Shown in pieces: positions 33,241-44,830 of a DNA stretch of 64,000 nt (position 1 is its first letter; each line of letters begins with the position of its first letter). Below the pieces are notes generated by a model. It made no database searches and was not told the origin of the DNA. It was given only the letters and a program-made list of their open reading frames with translations. Position numbers and translations under genes: made by a program. The stretch spans positions 6,934,458 to 6,998,457 of the forward strand of contig JAMKCF010000003.1 in the NCBI GenBank assembly GCA_023634235.1. Direction: 5' to 3'. The DNA is from Pisaster brevispinus (taxonomy: Eukaryota; Echinodermata; Asteroidea; Forcipulatida; Asteriidae).

Positions 33241-33709
33241 TAGACAAATGTTATTCTATTCCAAAAGTATCTGCTGTGAAAATGATTTTGTAATTTGTTC
33301 AAGTAAGTCACTAAAACTGTTGAAAGAAACAATGACCAATTATATAGAAAACTGAAATGTTTAGTATTCTGGTGTTTGCCAACATTCACCCACAATAAGT
33401 TGTCATGTAAACTTTTTTATTATAGATGTATGCATTGCGAATAATTTAGTAGTCTGCCAAAATGCAATGATTTCCCCTTCATAGCTTGGCAATTTATTTC
33501 ATATCTAACTTGATATAATAATTTTTATAAAACAAAAACATATTTATGTTTTTTTCCTCGTTATACTCATATCAAAAAGGAAACAAGCAAAGAAATTCTT
33601 GTGATAGAACGCCAAAGTCTTGAAAGCTGTTTTTATTGTCAACAACCACATACAAATTATTTCGTGACGGATGCTGGAAAAAGTTTTTGGCTATCCGGTC
33701 ACACAAACA
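33241..33709. other. start of presumed intron 1, copy 3
   Basis: The first 60 bp after the donor still match copy 2 (TTTCTGTCAATGTTTA). The remainder is AT-rich and unrecognised. Confidence 0.45.
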
Positions 33710-33990
33710 TTAACACTATGGGCACACCTGACCCCTATCATTATTAGGCAACACATGCCCACACATACACAACTTGGGGCACACCTGACCCCTATCATTA
33801 TTGGGCAACTCATGCTCAGACCTACAAAACTTGGGGCACTTTACCCCTACTAGTCGGCTAACAACGTGCCCAAAGTTAAGATCTACCGGTATACATACTA
33901 ATAATCATAAAGTATGTGCCCACACATGTATGAGCAAAGCACTTGGGACACGCCTGGCCCCTATCAATCTTGGGTTAAAAACATGCCAAA
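33710..33990 (+). repeat. degenerate tandem repeat, unit about 58 bp
   Basis: GGCACACCTGACCCCTATCA occurs near 33721 and 33778, then as more diverged copies near 33834 (GGCACTTTACCCCTA) and 33947 (ACACGCCTGGCCCCTATCA). Each is followed by variants of GGCAACACATGCCCA. Four or five copies with decay. Confidence 0.75.
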
Positions 33991-34059
33991 CGTTACGATC
34001 TATTAATATCAAAGTTCTTACAATTTAAGGTATGTCAAGTAAGTTGTTATGTTTGACCT

Positions 34060-35058
34060 TGGCACATAACGGTCCGAAATAGCCCCTGTGGTACATCAGA
34101 GTACTATTACAACTTCTTGTTACAAACGCTTGTTACTAAGTAAAAGCATAATCAAAGGATTTGGCACACTTTAGATGTAACAATTATTTGGCCTGAAATT
34201 CAATAATTTTACTGCAAAATACCCCAACCTGAAACTTACTGTCTGAGTCACGTTAAAAACGCACACATTGACAACCATAAATACAACGGTGGTGCAAAAA
34301 GGGGGTGGTGCTGGGCGATGGATTTTTGAATTAAAACTGATGCCAAATTAAATCCATCCACTCGTGTTGAAAGACTGTGACAAAGTGATCTAAGCTACAC
34401 AGCTCCCGCCACGTGTAGTCCACAGCCACGCAAGAGCTTTGCTCATTGGTTAAAATTATCAAACCCGCACTTAATTAGCAAGCAATTAATTGGTAACGTT
34501 CAAAAGAAGGAACTCTTTTTGTTTACAATAGGGCGCCCATGCTTATTACCGGCTGGACAGGTAGCACCCTGTGCCTAATGGTAAATAATGTGATTTGTTT
34601 TGTTACCCAAGTGGTAGAACTACTTACCTGGCAGTGAAAACCTCCCGTGCAACGATGACCTAGCGTTGTAGTATTTGTTGCACACCATGTAGGTTATAAA
34701 ACATTTACCTCCAAAGCACATGCGTGCGGACATAACAGGGAACGCGGTTTGTTTTTCCCAAGTATAAAGCATTTTTATCTTAACGCGATAAACAGTGTTA
34801 TTGTCAACTTGCGCTTTTTCCTTCATACATGTTTAGTCTTACATATTAGTCTATTGACAATATAATAGCGCTTTCGTTTCGAAATAAGCACCTAGAAATA
34901 TGCCGCTGGCTGCACTTGGAGTACAATAAACTCAACTCTTTTCCAGTGCTAACAGTTACACGTGTGCAGTCACTATACAAACACCTGCAAGTGCTAAATA
35001 TTGGCCCTTTAAAGTGCTGAACTCTAGTTTTATTGAGGGATTTTACGCAGCTATCCAC
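34060..35058. other. mostly unrecognised stretch, one donor-like site on the minus strand
   Basis: On the minus strand, CACTGCCAG|GTAAGTAG at about 34621-34635 is a strong donor after an open frame ending RSSLHGRFSLPG (to 34826). No matching acceptor or family was recognised, so I do not call an exon. Nothing else is supported here. Confidence 0.35.
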
Positions 35059-35059
35059 A

Positions 35060-35390
35060 AATCTGGAACGTGATTGCGAAGTTAACCTGGTCGCTTAAAA
35101 AAAACAGTTTTCCGGTAAATTTCAGCAACTATATAGTACATTTAATTTTGTTTTCGTGCACACATGATTTCGTTCTTCTCATTTAAGTCTACTGGATGGT
35201 CATCCTGACTACGTTTTTTTACCATTCTTCAAAAAAACGTATTCCACCTGTTTTCTCAATTTTTAGGAATACCAATCACTGTATTTTACTTTTAAACAGA
35301 CTCTGCATACACAGAGTGTATGCGGCAACTTATATTTTGAGTAGATTTAGTTTTGCGATTAGAGAGTCAATGTTGAACTGTCAAACACAC
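35060..35390 (+). repeat. post-leader repeat, copy at 35.1 kb
   Basis: TCTGGAACGTGATTGCGAAG, TTAACCTGGTCGC, TTCGTGCACACATGATTTCG, CTACGTTTTTTTACCATTCT and CAGACTCTGCA match 25130-25475. It lies 1.85 kb after leader exon 3, against 0.1 kb for copy 2, so sequence was inserted or lost between them. Confidence 0.62.
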
Positions 35391-35421
35391 CCTTGACAAA
35401 AGCAATGGCGTTCTTGCTAAA

Positions 35422-35655
35422 TCATAAAAAAAGCCTTTCCTCCCTTTGATAGTTTGATACTGGCCTTGATTCTGAAAACTCCTTAATTTTGCCAGAAAAC
35501 CAACCCCGTATCTTTGAGATACGGTACGCCACAAAACACACGCCCTCCAGCCTCTGTTTGGTCCAGTGGCGTAAATCCATTGAGGGAAAAATCTGAAACT
35601 TCGCTACATTACTAGTTTGAAATAACGAAAGCCTATTATTTTGATTCATTGTCAA
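35422..35655 (-). other. short minus-strand ORF paralogous to 47882-48109
   Basis: A 77-codon frame containing SMDLRHWTKQRLEGV and GKIKEF. The paralogue near 48 kb has NTDFRHWTEQRQESL at the same position relative to a shared upstream TCCGCCTTGACAA, and similar non-coding flanks. Conservation of DxRHWTxQRxE between otherwise diverged copies hints at past coding function, but copies C and D of the module do not keep it. Function unknown. Confidence 0.35.
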
Positions 35656-35744
35656 GGCGGAACCAACGTATGGTATAGTGCGGGTGAACAGCGCCTGCTA
35701 GTAGTATCGTTCCAATTATTTAAATAATGCCCCTTTTTCTAGAA

Positions 35745-36075
35745 GGTGGGTAAGCACTAAAACCTTGATTTGATGTAGTTCGTCATGAATACACCATGTG
35801 AACTTTGACCTCAATCTGACTTTGACTAAGGGCACAAGCACTAAACACCCCTCTACAGTGGATCTATGGCATAAAAAGCTTACTGATTAGCACTTTAATC
35901 TCACTTTTGGTAGGAGGTGGTAGGCACTAAAACCTTGATTTGCAATTGTATCTTCATTTTTACTTGTATTCAGTGAATTACACCATATGAACTTTGACCT
36001 CTGCCTGACCATGACATGGTCTCTCAATACCAGACACCCCCTCTATAATGTTTTTATGGGACCTATAGAGTAACC
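35745..36075 (+). repeat. about 170-bp tandem duplication
   Basis: AGGTGG..AGGCACTAAAACCTTGATTT with ACACCAT.TGAACTTTGACCT and CACCCCTCTA.A.TG occurs at about 35745-35880 and again at about 35918-36070, with substitutions throughout. Confidence 0.8.
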
Positions 36076-36079
36076 GCAC

Positions 36080-37509
36080 ACCAAGTGGTGCTTAAACACA
36101 GCCTGTCACGATCTTGCCCAGAATGGCAACAAGACACCAGACTCAAAGGGCGGTGGTTCACTTAGAACAACGCCCAGTGCGAATTGTTAAAGCGAAAATT
36201 GTTACATGCATATCCTTTATCACCCCAATTGTTTCCATATCCCCAAAACAATTTCCAGCATAGGAGTTCTTTTGTCATTCACTTTATAAAAATCCTTAAG
36301 AAATTAAATGTGCACGGGGCTTGTTATTTTGATGACATTTTTATTTTAATATATCCTCTCTTTTGTTTCGTTTTTTTTTTTTTTTTTTTTTGGGGGGGGG
36401 GTGTTGTTGTGTTTTTTGTAATTTTCCGAATTACAGTGAAAACATTTTCACTGTTTTTACTGGCTTTTTTAGACCACTATTACCGAACATGCAGCACCTG
36501 TTTGACACCAAGGAATAACCGCAGCTCACAATACAGCCGCAGAGATGGTGTAAAATTATCTCAGGCACAGATTACACAACCTTTTACTAATCACTTGCAG
36601 TTTTAAACCTAAAAGACCAGCTCGAACGAAAAGGCAACAAGTGATCTTTGCTGAAGTTCATTTCTTATGTGTTGAATCAACAAGTTCACATGAGATCAAA
36701 TAAATATTGTAATGTAAACAAACAAAAAAACCTTTTAAATACCCTTCTCCGATGCTTATCAGGTAGATGCGCGTAAATACGTCATTAATTGTATGGGAGC
36801 GCCGTTTTATTTATCCGCTTGTTTGCACCACGGAGGTGTAACAACTAAGTAACATACAATACATGACATCAAAGTATTGTCTTTTTGATGCACGCCGTCA
36901 ACAGCGGAGTTGTAACTAGTTTTCAAAACTTTGAGGTGGGGTCCAATTTTTTGATCGATAATTACGAAAAATTCGGAGGTGTCAAACATTAAAAATTACA
37001 TTGAAACACAATATAAACAAGTTAAAACAGGAATACCGTTAGAACATTTTCTCTTGGGCATTTTAGCAATTGGGTTCTGCCGCGTGGAATATTCACTAAA
37101 AGAACTTAAGATACTCATAGTAATAACAACTTTTCAAGATAGATTTTCGGGAAAAATCCGACTCGCAAAATGGCAAAATTATGCAGGGTAAAAACGATCT
37201 ATAAAGCATAATGTAGATGTAAAGCAAATGTGTACACCTGTCTCTTTTCCCCCAATTTTTTAACGGAAGTAGCTTAAAGTCCATCCGCTGCTTTTAACCC
37301 CAATCCAGTGAAAACAACAAAAGACAGGACTTCAAAATGGTATTGAAACAATATGGTATGGTTTATCAAATGATTATTTTCATTGTTCACGTCTAAGTCG
37401 AGTACCAACAATTATACCAGACTGGCCTGTTGTTATAATCAAGTCCATTTTGCGAATCCAGTGAGAACTGCGGGGACACGTGCCCCGGGTAAATTTGACC
37501 CCCCCCCCC

Positions 37510-37540
<31 letters not shown>

Positions 37541-39240
37541 GGAGGGGAGGGGAGCGAAGGAAAGAGTAAAGCAACACTACGCAATACAATTTAACAATTG
37601 CTGTACAACTGCACATTCATGTTTATGACTACCGCGATGCCTGTTCCACAACAATATGTTAAAGAGATACCTTCACCACTGAAAACTGGAGAACTGTTGG
37701 CCAGATTATACCATTTGGATACATTTTGATGTTTATTTTGTAAACAAGATTCCACATGCGTGTCTAAAATTTGTGTGACAATTTGATGAAAATAACTAAT
37801 TTTGACTTGGGCTCAAAATAAAAGTTGATGACTTGAACGATGTCATGACGACGAAAAAGTGAGATCTTGGCTTGTTTGGGCAATTGTACTATTAACTGTA
37901 CCTTTTTGAATAATCGTCTTAAAACATGGAATAAAAAAGACAAATACACAAGGTCTCAGTCTAAGTTGGCAGAGGGCAATTAACCATTCACTCTTGCATT
38001 AGGTACTTGGTTTAACAAAGTTGGTTGAGGGAATGGGCCATTATTTTTGCCAGGAAATACATGTAAATATATAAATGGTTACAAACTGGCTTAAACGCCG
38101 GTTAATAAACGTGAGGCCTGTTGCCCCTTATGGCTGACTGACTTCCCAAAAATAGTTTAACGGTTATTCGTTTTAAAGGTTAATAAAGCAAAGTTCAGCC
38201 GGGTATAAACAATGCGTGAAACGCCTCTGAAGTGTCCTAGAGAGCACCTACTGTTAAAACAATTTCCCTGGTCTCTGAAGCCTGCCCCAGACCCAAAGCC
38301 GTAAGGCTTAGCATTTCACAAGCTCGTTCTTCTCGTAGAAATGCACCAGTTACACGGTAAAGGGGTGTGGCACACGGTCTTAATGAGACTACCACCCTCT
38401 TCAGCCATACGAGGACTTAAATATAATGGTGTTAAATTAAGGTGTGACCCCCACTTGAACAAATTTATAACATAAACAAATAAATAATAAACAAAAACCC
38501 TGGACCCACGCCGGTTGTAGCACTGTACCAAGGCCACGAGACTATGTAGATTACCACGCACATAGAGCTACATACGCACACTGACGACGATGTATTACTG
38601 ACGGTGTATCAAATGCCTAGTGTACACTATACGTTCAACGTATTTATGTATTCTTTAGTTTCAATAGATCTTTGAAAGTACGTTAACTTAGACACATTTC
38701 AGATAGATGGAAAGTCCTCCCTAGTCTTGCAATATGCACAAATCCATCAACTTCCGGGAACTGAACCAAGTTTAAGTTTTATTACAAAGTGATGGAATTA
38801 TTTATAGCAAGAAGAGCTTTACTTGGCCATTCTGACATGCTAAAATCAAAAAGCTTCAGGGGGAACCGCCCCCTCAATCTCTGCAGAGGGCTTCGCCTCT
38901 AGACCCCACAGGGGCCCTTAGGCGGGCTCTTGGACCCAGGCCGTAAGGGAGCACGTATCAATTTAACCGCCCGAGAGCTAGGCCGAAACTGGCCGAACCG
39001 CCCGGGGCTATAATGAGCATCATTATCAACAGGTCAATGCACACCGCTCGGTTTCGTCAACGGCATATTCATTATCTCATAGTGCCTGCTACCCAGCTTT
39101 GGGTACACAAAGGAATAGATAGGTGACTGTTAATCCCTGATGACTTGGACAAAGGCCCTTTGTGCTAAGACTCAACGCTTTCTGAAAATAATCAATAATG
39201 GTTTGTGTCTTTAATTAAAACAATGATCCTAAAATTAAAT
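36080..39240. other. largely unrecognised stretch with homopolymer tracts and a GC-rich hairpin
   Basis: Contains T21/G10 (36371-36401) and C11/A27 (37499-37536). 36150-36195 repeats a module-X phrase (AGAACAACGCCCAGTGCGAA). 38860-39005 is locally GC-rich with inverted GGGGGAACCGCCCCC, GAGGGCTTCGCCTC and CCACAGGGGCCC strings able to form hairpins. Small frames such as 36979-37191 have no recognisable motif. Confidence 0.5.
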
Positions 39241-39244
39241 ATGC

Positions 39245-39640
39245 ATATTAAAGTAGCAAAGTGTTATCAATTTGTCTATTTCTACTTAACATCAAATACT
39301 TTAGGCTAAAGCTTTCAAACTGAAACCAATCAATTATCTTTTCGACAATCACCGATCTTAAAATTAAACCCGCGTCAATAATTTCTAATAGCGAAATATT
39401 TACAATTTTGGCTGGTGTCTGTTCAATTTTAAATAAACATTTTGGTACAAATACTCTCAATAATGTTACGTCTTTCAGTAAGCCATGCACTCAACAGGTT
39501 AATATTGCTATCTGTACTGGTTCAACCATGCAACCGGCGGGCGCAGCGAGCGTTCGTAAAATGATATTTCAATATTCTGAAAAGTCTACGTAGCGCTTCG
39601 TAAATTACCTAAAGATTTTAGGCTGCTGTGTACAGAATTG
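39245..39640 (+). repeat. module Y, copy in the first (35-46 kb) degenerate unit
   Basis: TCTACTTAACAT, GCGAAATATTTA, GGCTGGTGTCTGTTCA, CAACAGGTTAATATTGCTA, GGTTCAACCATGCAACCG, GGGCGCAGCGA and GAAAAGTCTACGTAGCGCTT recur at 51630-51880 and, more diverged, at 61060-61400. A 28-bp GC-rich core around GGGCGCAGCGA is the best-conserved part. Confidence 0.75.
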
Positions 39641-40234
39641 ACCAGGCAGTGTAAATACCTCTGTGTTTTGTTTGTCTGTATTGTTATAACAGTTCCAACG
39701 ATACACCATCGGTTTGAAACAGACGCTTCCGCAAACCCCATTTGCATTACATATTATTAAAGGAGCACTCCGGTTTACTCTTCAAGTAATTTAGTGATGT
39801 ATAATTGTAGACAATTGCTTCAAGATGGTTTGTATCTTTTTTTTTAAACATAATTTCCAAGTAAATAACGAGAAAAAGATCGAAAACAACAAAATATTCA
39901 AAGATCAGCATTTTGTTTTATAGGCCGTTGCAAGTGTCCACATGTTGGGATATTGCTGCGCAAAGTTGCAAGTAGGCTGGTGCTCTGTTTACGTACGTTT
40001 TATTATTATGGCGAGGCATAAATCAATCCAGCTCAATGGCGTGTTAAACAACCGACGTCATACGCGCAAGTCCACATACTTTTTCGACATCCAAAGATAG
40101 TCCCTCATAAACACAAACAAAGAAGCCCTAAATATATTCAAATCCCCCAAAATAATAGATACATCAAATAGCGCAAGAATTTCAAAGATGATAAACGTAG
40201 GATTTGAAACTTTGCATGGTGGGAGTATAACTAC
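39641..40234. other. non-coding stretch, possible short element at 39763
   Basis: TTAAAGGAGCACTCCGGTTT near 39760 has the look of a MITE or SINE start, but I found no right-hand end. Otherwise unrecognised. Confidence 0.35.
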
Positions 40235-40561
40235 GTGAGGTTTGCGGTAACACCATTTGGAAATCTCTTATGAGTAGTGTAGGTTCTGAAAAGAACCGTT
40301 GGTTAACGACTCAACGTTCCGATCGGTATGCTCTGATCGTCTTTAGGAGAATGCTGGACTATGTAGATGGGTACTACCTTGAAGGGGATTAACTGGTAGA
40401 TGGGCTTGTCTCGGTGGTGTGCGAAGACGGTAACAGGAACTGGATAAGCTGAGCTTCTCCTGAAGACGATCAGAGCAACTGATCGAAACGTTGAGTTCAG
40501 TTCTTTACAGAACCTACACTACTCAAAATAGATTTTCACATGGTGTTACCGCAAACCTCAC
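40235..40561. mobile_element. 327-bp MITE with about 110-bp terminal inverted repeats
   Basis: The left end GTGAGGTTTGCGGTAACACC is answered by the inverse GGTGTTACCGCAAACCTCAC at the right end. The complementarity continues through GTAGTGTAGGTTCTG, AACTCAACGTT, GATC and GATCGTCTT.AGGAGAA on both sides, leaving a centre of about 100 bp. No coding capacity. A target-site duplication is not obvious. The inverted repeats may extend 4 bp further each side (CTA.GTGAGG). Confidence 0.88.
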
Positions 40562-40689
40562 TTAGTGACAAACGTACTTCAGCAACTTGTTTTACCAGGA
40601 TACTACTATTGCATTGCCAAATGTAGTTAAAATGTGATCGTTGCCCTTCATCCTCCCGACGATCGTTACGACGTCCAGGCTTTACTTTC

Positions 40690-41045
40690 GGTACGGATAC
40701 GAAAATTGTCAGGGACAGGTGACATTTTTCAAAGATACAAAAGTTAAAATACGATTGTTCTCTTTAAATAGTTTGTTGTTCTCTCGTAATATGATGTTTT
40801 TCAATCGAATTATTTGTTCATTCTTTCGGAACCTTATATTGTTTCTTCAAAATAATATAATGATATCAAAGGAATGCAATTTATTGTCATGATCGGACAA
40901 CTAATCAATCAGCTGAACGAAAACGTATTTCGGAAAACAAAGCATACTTGAGAGAACGAAAGTGCTTTTGAGAGAACGAAACTTTTTGAGGGAACAAAAG
41001 ATTTTGAGGGAACTGAAAGCGTATTTCGAGGGATAATAATTATGT
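40690..41045. repeat. irregular array of a GTTCTCTC/GAGAGAACGAAA motif
   Basis: The motif GAGAGAACGAAA or GAGGGAACRAAA recurs every 15-30 bp at 40950-41030 and in opposite orientation upstream (GTTCTCTTTAAAT, GTTCTCTCGTAAT). A related array lies at 46400-46680. Confidence 0.55.
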
Positions 41046-41129
41046 TTTGTTAACTAAAAAAACACATTTTGCTGACAAAGTAATATTTCATATCAAGTAA
41101 TAAACTATAAGGACAACTAATTGGGGAAA

Positions 41130-41210
41130 ATGGGATTGAACACAGAAACATGTACTGGAGCGGACTTGACTAACGTACCGACGCTCTACCAAATGAGCTA
41201 TCCAGCCTTA
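41130..41210 (-). other. tRNA-like sequence, probably a SINE head
   Basis: On the minus strand, GGCTGGATAGCTCATTTGGT followed by AGAGCG forms a box A (TAGCTCATTTGG) with a D-arm-like fold, and GTGTTCAATCCC about 45 bases later fits box B. The anticodon and acceptor stems do not pair well, so this is a tRNA-derived repeat or pseudogene. Confidence 0.55.
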
Positions 41211-42235
41211 AGTTGCCGGTCTCTCCTAATTAGTCAATAATTAGTTGTTAAGGGGGTGTCAGTCAGAAGCCGTACAACCGTTAGCTGCCGTGTAGCCAGG
41301 GATCACACCCAAGTGTACGATACAACCTGGGAAGCGGCAGCCCGGGATCACTTTAACGATCAACTTGAACGAAACTAACACTATCGTTTTTGTTGTAGAA
41401 AGGTATAAAGGTAAACGAAAGCGTAATGATTACATATAAATGAGTGGACTTCAATAAAAAGTGTGTCATAATCTAAACTAAACACGCCGAGTTTCAAGAA
41501 AAGCTCTTCAGCGTATAGGAACCAAAACATCACTTTGACGTCAACAGACCCACTTGTTTTCTACCCCACCCAAAGATGTGTATTATTACATGCAAAAATT
41601 CATCTCTGAAACGAAATGTAAGCAGATCAAAAAGTCTCAAAGCAGTGGTTTGTGGGAAATTTACAGTGGTAATGAATACAAGATTTTTCCGTCTAGCATT
41701 TTTGATGGAAGTGATATCAGCTCAAATTATTGTAAAGCTTCAGACATTTCAACAAGGAATACAAGTTAAACAGGGGCTGTCAAGGTTAGACACAGGTATA
41801 CAAACTGTCATCGAAAGATGTGTACAACCAGACCCCTGCCAACGATAACATAATTATAATTATATAATTATTAAATTGAAGATTGCCTACAAGGCGTTAA
41901 CAATCACACAACAGTAAAACGATAAAACAAAAACCAATCCCAAAACATGACAAACACATTGACGAAGAAAAGAAGGATCCTCCCAGGCCTGACACGAATT
42001 GACTTAAAACCCTCCAAAGCCAACATATTACTGGTACTCACAGTAAGTTACGAGAACATCTTTGAAAACCGAACAATAATTGAAATACCAATTTTGATGA
42101 AAAAAATCACCACTGGAGTGTATAAACGTATGGATTAAACAAAATACACAAACACACATTTTAAAACATCCTTAGAGTTAAAAACAATTAATAACATTAA
42201 CAAAATATCATAGATAAACAAATTAAAATTATTAG
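41211..42235. other. mostly unrecognised stretch
   Basis: Holds the 41486-41552 partner of the 2781 repeat. Two overlapping short frames at 41554-41848 have no recognised motif and no splice context. Confidence 0.4.
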
Positions 42236-42560
42236 GATAAATGCCACCAAGATTTGAGAGTTGAAAGGGCGAGACTGCATACATATCGTAAATTTATCTA
42301 ATGGTGGTTTTAGCCTGGTAAATGTAAACTGCGTCCATAAAGAGATATGTTTTTAATTTACAACAAAACCTAGGCTACTCCTCTATCTTTTTGGTTGAAA
42401 CCAAGTTGCAGATCAACCATTGAATATTCAGTGCGGTAACCCGGTTTAATATCACAAGAAGCTAGTCTAGTGTTCATTTCGGGAAAATTTAAAAGCAAAT
42501 TTAGCCTGGACTGTTTTAATTAGAAGAGTTTTGCCTCAACGTGTATTTCTTTGCAAGCTT
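42236..42560 (-). mobile_element. fragment of the L1/Tx1-like LINE (endonuclease region)
   Basis: Aligns with 29810-30115 in the same orientation: GATTTGA.AGTTGA.AGGGCGAG, CTAATGGTGGTTTTA, TCAACCATTGAAT, TTCAGTGCGGTA.CC, TTTAATATCACAAGAAGCTAG and TAGCCTGGACTGTTTTAAT. It is more decayed than the 26.8-32 kb copy, with indels that destroy the frame. Confidence 0.85.
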
Positions 42561-43689
42561 TATATTTGTAGTTCAAAACCTGCGCGTGCAAAATTGAAAT
42601 TGGCTTGCGCGAAGTTAAAGAATGGCCGTTTTAAAATGCTGTGCCCAACATTATTTCAGTGATCAATTTACCTGATGCTTTTGATTAAGAGACCCTTGCA
42701 TTTTGGACTAAATTTGTGTAACCAGTGAATTATTTATTTTGAATAGTAGTTGTATGGAACAGGATTGATGCTACTTTATATGAGTAGATCATGTTACGTT
42801 TTTGTAAACAGCAAACGATGCTTCAACTAGGAAACCTTTTAGTGCTCAAAAAGCCAATAGGCTAAACAAATCCCATAAAGGGAAATTTGAAAAAAAATAA
42901 CAACAAACATAATTTGAGTTATTTGAGTGCCCATAAAATAGTTTTGTTTACTCAATGTAATTTTTTAAAGCGTTTAAAAATAGTTTCAAGAGAAACTATT
43001 TTAATAGCACAACATGTTTCTACAACAATTTGAATGAACTTTTTCTATAACTGATTTCAAGCTCTGTCTAATTTATTCCGAGCACACAAAATGAAATATT
43101 TAGAGCTTTCAAAATGATTTCGAGAGAAACAATTTTGATAGCACAGATCAAATTTGCAATTATGTATTTCTGGCAATAGTTTCTTCTGAGTGCACAAAAT
43201 TTAAAAAAAAAATAAGTAAAAGATTTTAAAAGTACAAATTTATTTTGGCCTTAATGACTTGATAGTTTAGAATAAGTGCAGTATGATAACTTTGTGTTTT
43301 GGACACACATAAAACGCCAAATAATTGATGTCGTGGTGACGTCGTTCGATGTTTAACCCCACTAAACACATCTACAGTATTCATTAAGAACATTATTTTT
43401 TAGATTTGGGGACTCAAGATTTGCTTACTAATTAATTAGTGACTTATGTTCAGTTATTTTCAACTTCATGGCCTTAACTTTGATATGGTATATAACTTTT
43501 AATGTTAGGGCATTGTTAAGTTAATGATTATCTGATAAGAAAATTTGTGTACAAAGCCTAACGGAAAAGGGCGGACACAAAAATATTAATATAGGTTTTT
43601 CCAGCCAATTTCAGCAAAAAATGTATTCAATTTCATTAACACGCATTTAAATTCAAGCATTATCCCCTAGTCCTGTCAAACTAGGGTTT
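42561..43689. other. AT-rich stretch with a 138-bp tandem pair
   Basis: GTTTCAAGAGAAACTATTTT near 42982 and GATTTCGAGAGAAACAATTT near 43119 lie in diverged copies of a unit of about 138 bp, each followed by AGCACA. Nothing else recognised. Confidence 0.5.
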
Positions 43690-43880
43690 CTTTTTAGGTA
43701 TTAATGCATTCGATTTCGTTTTCGTGCAGTCGTGATTTCCTTTTTCTCATTCAGATTCGTTTCAGTCATTCTATTTCATTCATAGGCATTCAAGACTACA
43801 CTTTGACCATTGTTAAGTTGAATTTTTACTACCTATTTACAATTGATGCATTAAAATTAAGACTCACCGAAGCGAACATG
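43690..43880 (+). repeat. post-leader repeat, partial third copy
   Basis: TTCGTTTTCGTGCAGTCGTG, CTCATTCAGATTCGTTTCAG, CATTCAAGACTACA and TTGACCATTGTTAAGTTGAAT match the blocks at 25.3 and 35.2 kb. No leader exon is found upstream of this copy within the window. Confidence 0.55.
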
Positions 43881-44189
43881 ATTTTGTTGCTAGTTTTCGT
43901 GTTTTTTTTTTTCGTTTATGGACAACGAGTTTCAACTTATGTGCATCCAAATTAGACATGAGTTATGGCTTTACGAGTAAGCTGGAAATGTCCGTTCATT
44001 TTACATTTTATTTACTTCATGTGTCTTTTATTAATTGAAATAGTTGTTCCTTTTGCTTTGATACCCTTAGAGTTAAGGCCTGTTTCTGCTAATATCCGGA
44101 CCATGACAAATTAGAAGTTAACAAATGTTTTAAAAGGAAAAACAAACCCTGTAATTTATAAGGTGTCGTAAAAAAATTTAAAACAAATT

Positions 44190-44528
44190 TATCTGGTTGT
44201 TTTCCTGTGGTTTGTCTTGTAGCGAATGTTGGAGGTAATCTTTCATCTGTTTCAGTGTTAGAAGAGGGTTTTCATCCAGTAATCGTTTAAGCCCATCTCA
44301 CATTTGCTGATTTACCTTGGTGTTGTGTAATCCCCCAGTCGGCAACTTTTCGTGACGACTGGTACGCAAATATGTTGTCACTATTGACCTTGCAGTAGAT
44401 CTCTTGATGCCAAGAGTGTCTGCTAATTGTAGGTAGTCAGCATGGTTACTCTCGAATGCTTCATTTCAGTCAGTCTCTCCCTATCAACATTATTCACTGC
44501 TCTGTACCGACCACGCGCAGCCATCTTT
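44190..44528 (-). pseudogene. transposase N-terminal helix-turn-helix, decayed
   Basis: Starting at an ATG whose complement is at 44523-44525, the minus strand reads MAARGRYRAVNNVDRERLTE. After a one-base shift it continues DYLQLADTLGIKRSTARSIV, TTYLRTSRHEKLPTGG, HNTKVNQQM, a TGA stop, and DGLKRLLDENPLLTLKQMKD. A DNA-binding HTH followed by a lysine/glycine linker and an LLDENPxLTLxQ helix is typical of Tc1/mariner-type transposases with DDE_3 catalytic domains. The catalytic part is not present in the following kilobase. One frameshift and one stop prove decay. Confidence 0.7.
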
Positions 44529-44599
44529 TCATTCGAAATCGCCTAGGCCTATACTTGGAGATAATGCCAAAATAGTGTACAAATGACTTTTCCCTCAAA

Positions 44600-44830
44600 A
44601 TTGTTGCATTTATATAGGCAGCTACGAAGAATTTGAACTTGAAAGCAAACATTTGGAAAATGTTTGCTCAATAATGAAATTGAATGGCTGACCAGCTCTT
44701 GCTGCTGGCTTTTACGAAATTGAATGAGTCTTGCAGCCTAATGAAATTGAATGATCTCATTTGACCAGTGAATGCTAAACTGGTAAAATTGAATTACTCC
44801 TTTTGACTGTTGAATGAGCCAGCAGTTCGG
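44600..44830. repeat. repeated GAAATTGAATGA motif and a 23-bp palindrome
   Basis: GAAATTGAATG occurs near 44676, 44719 and 44741, with a diverged AAAATTGAATTA near 44786, spaced 22-45 bp. GCAAACATTT..AAATGTTTGC at about 44645-44667 is a near-perfect palindrome. The position just upstream of the transposase remnant would suit subterminal binding sites of that element, but no terminus was identified. Confidence 0.5.

Noticed and set aside
36807..37191. Short frames on both strands around 36.8-37.2 kb
   Set aside because: Random AT-rich open stretches without any family signature.
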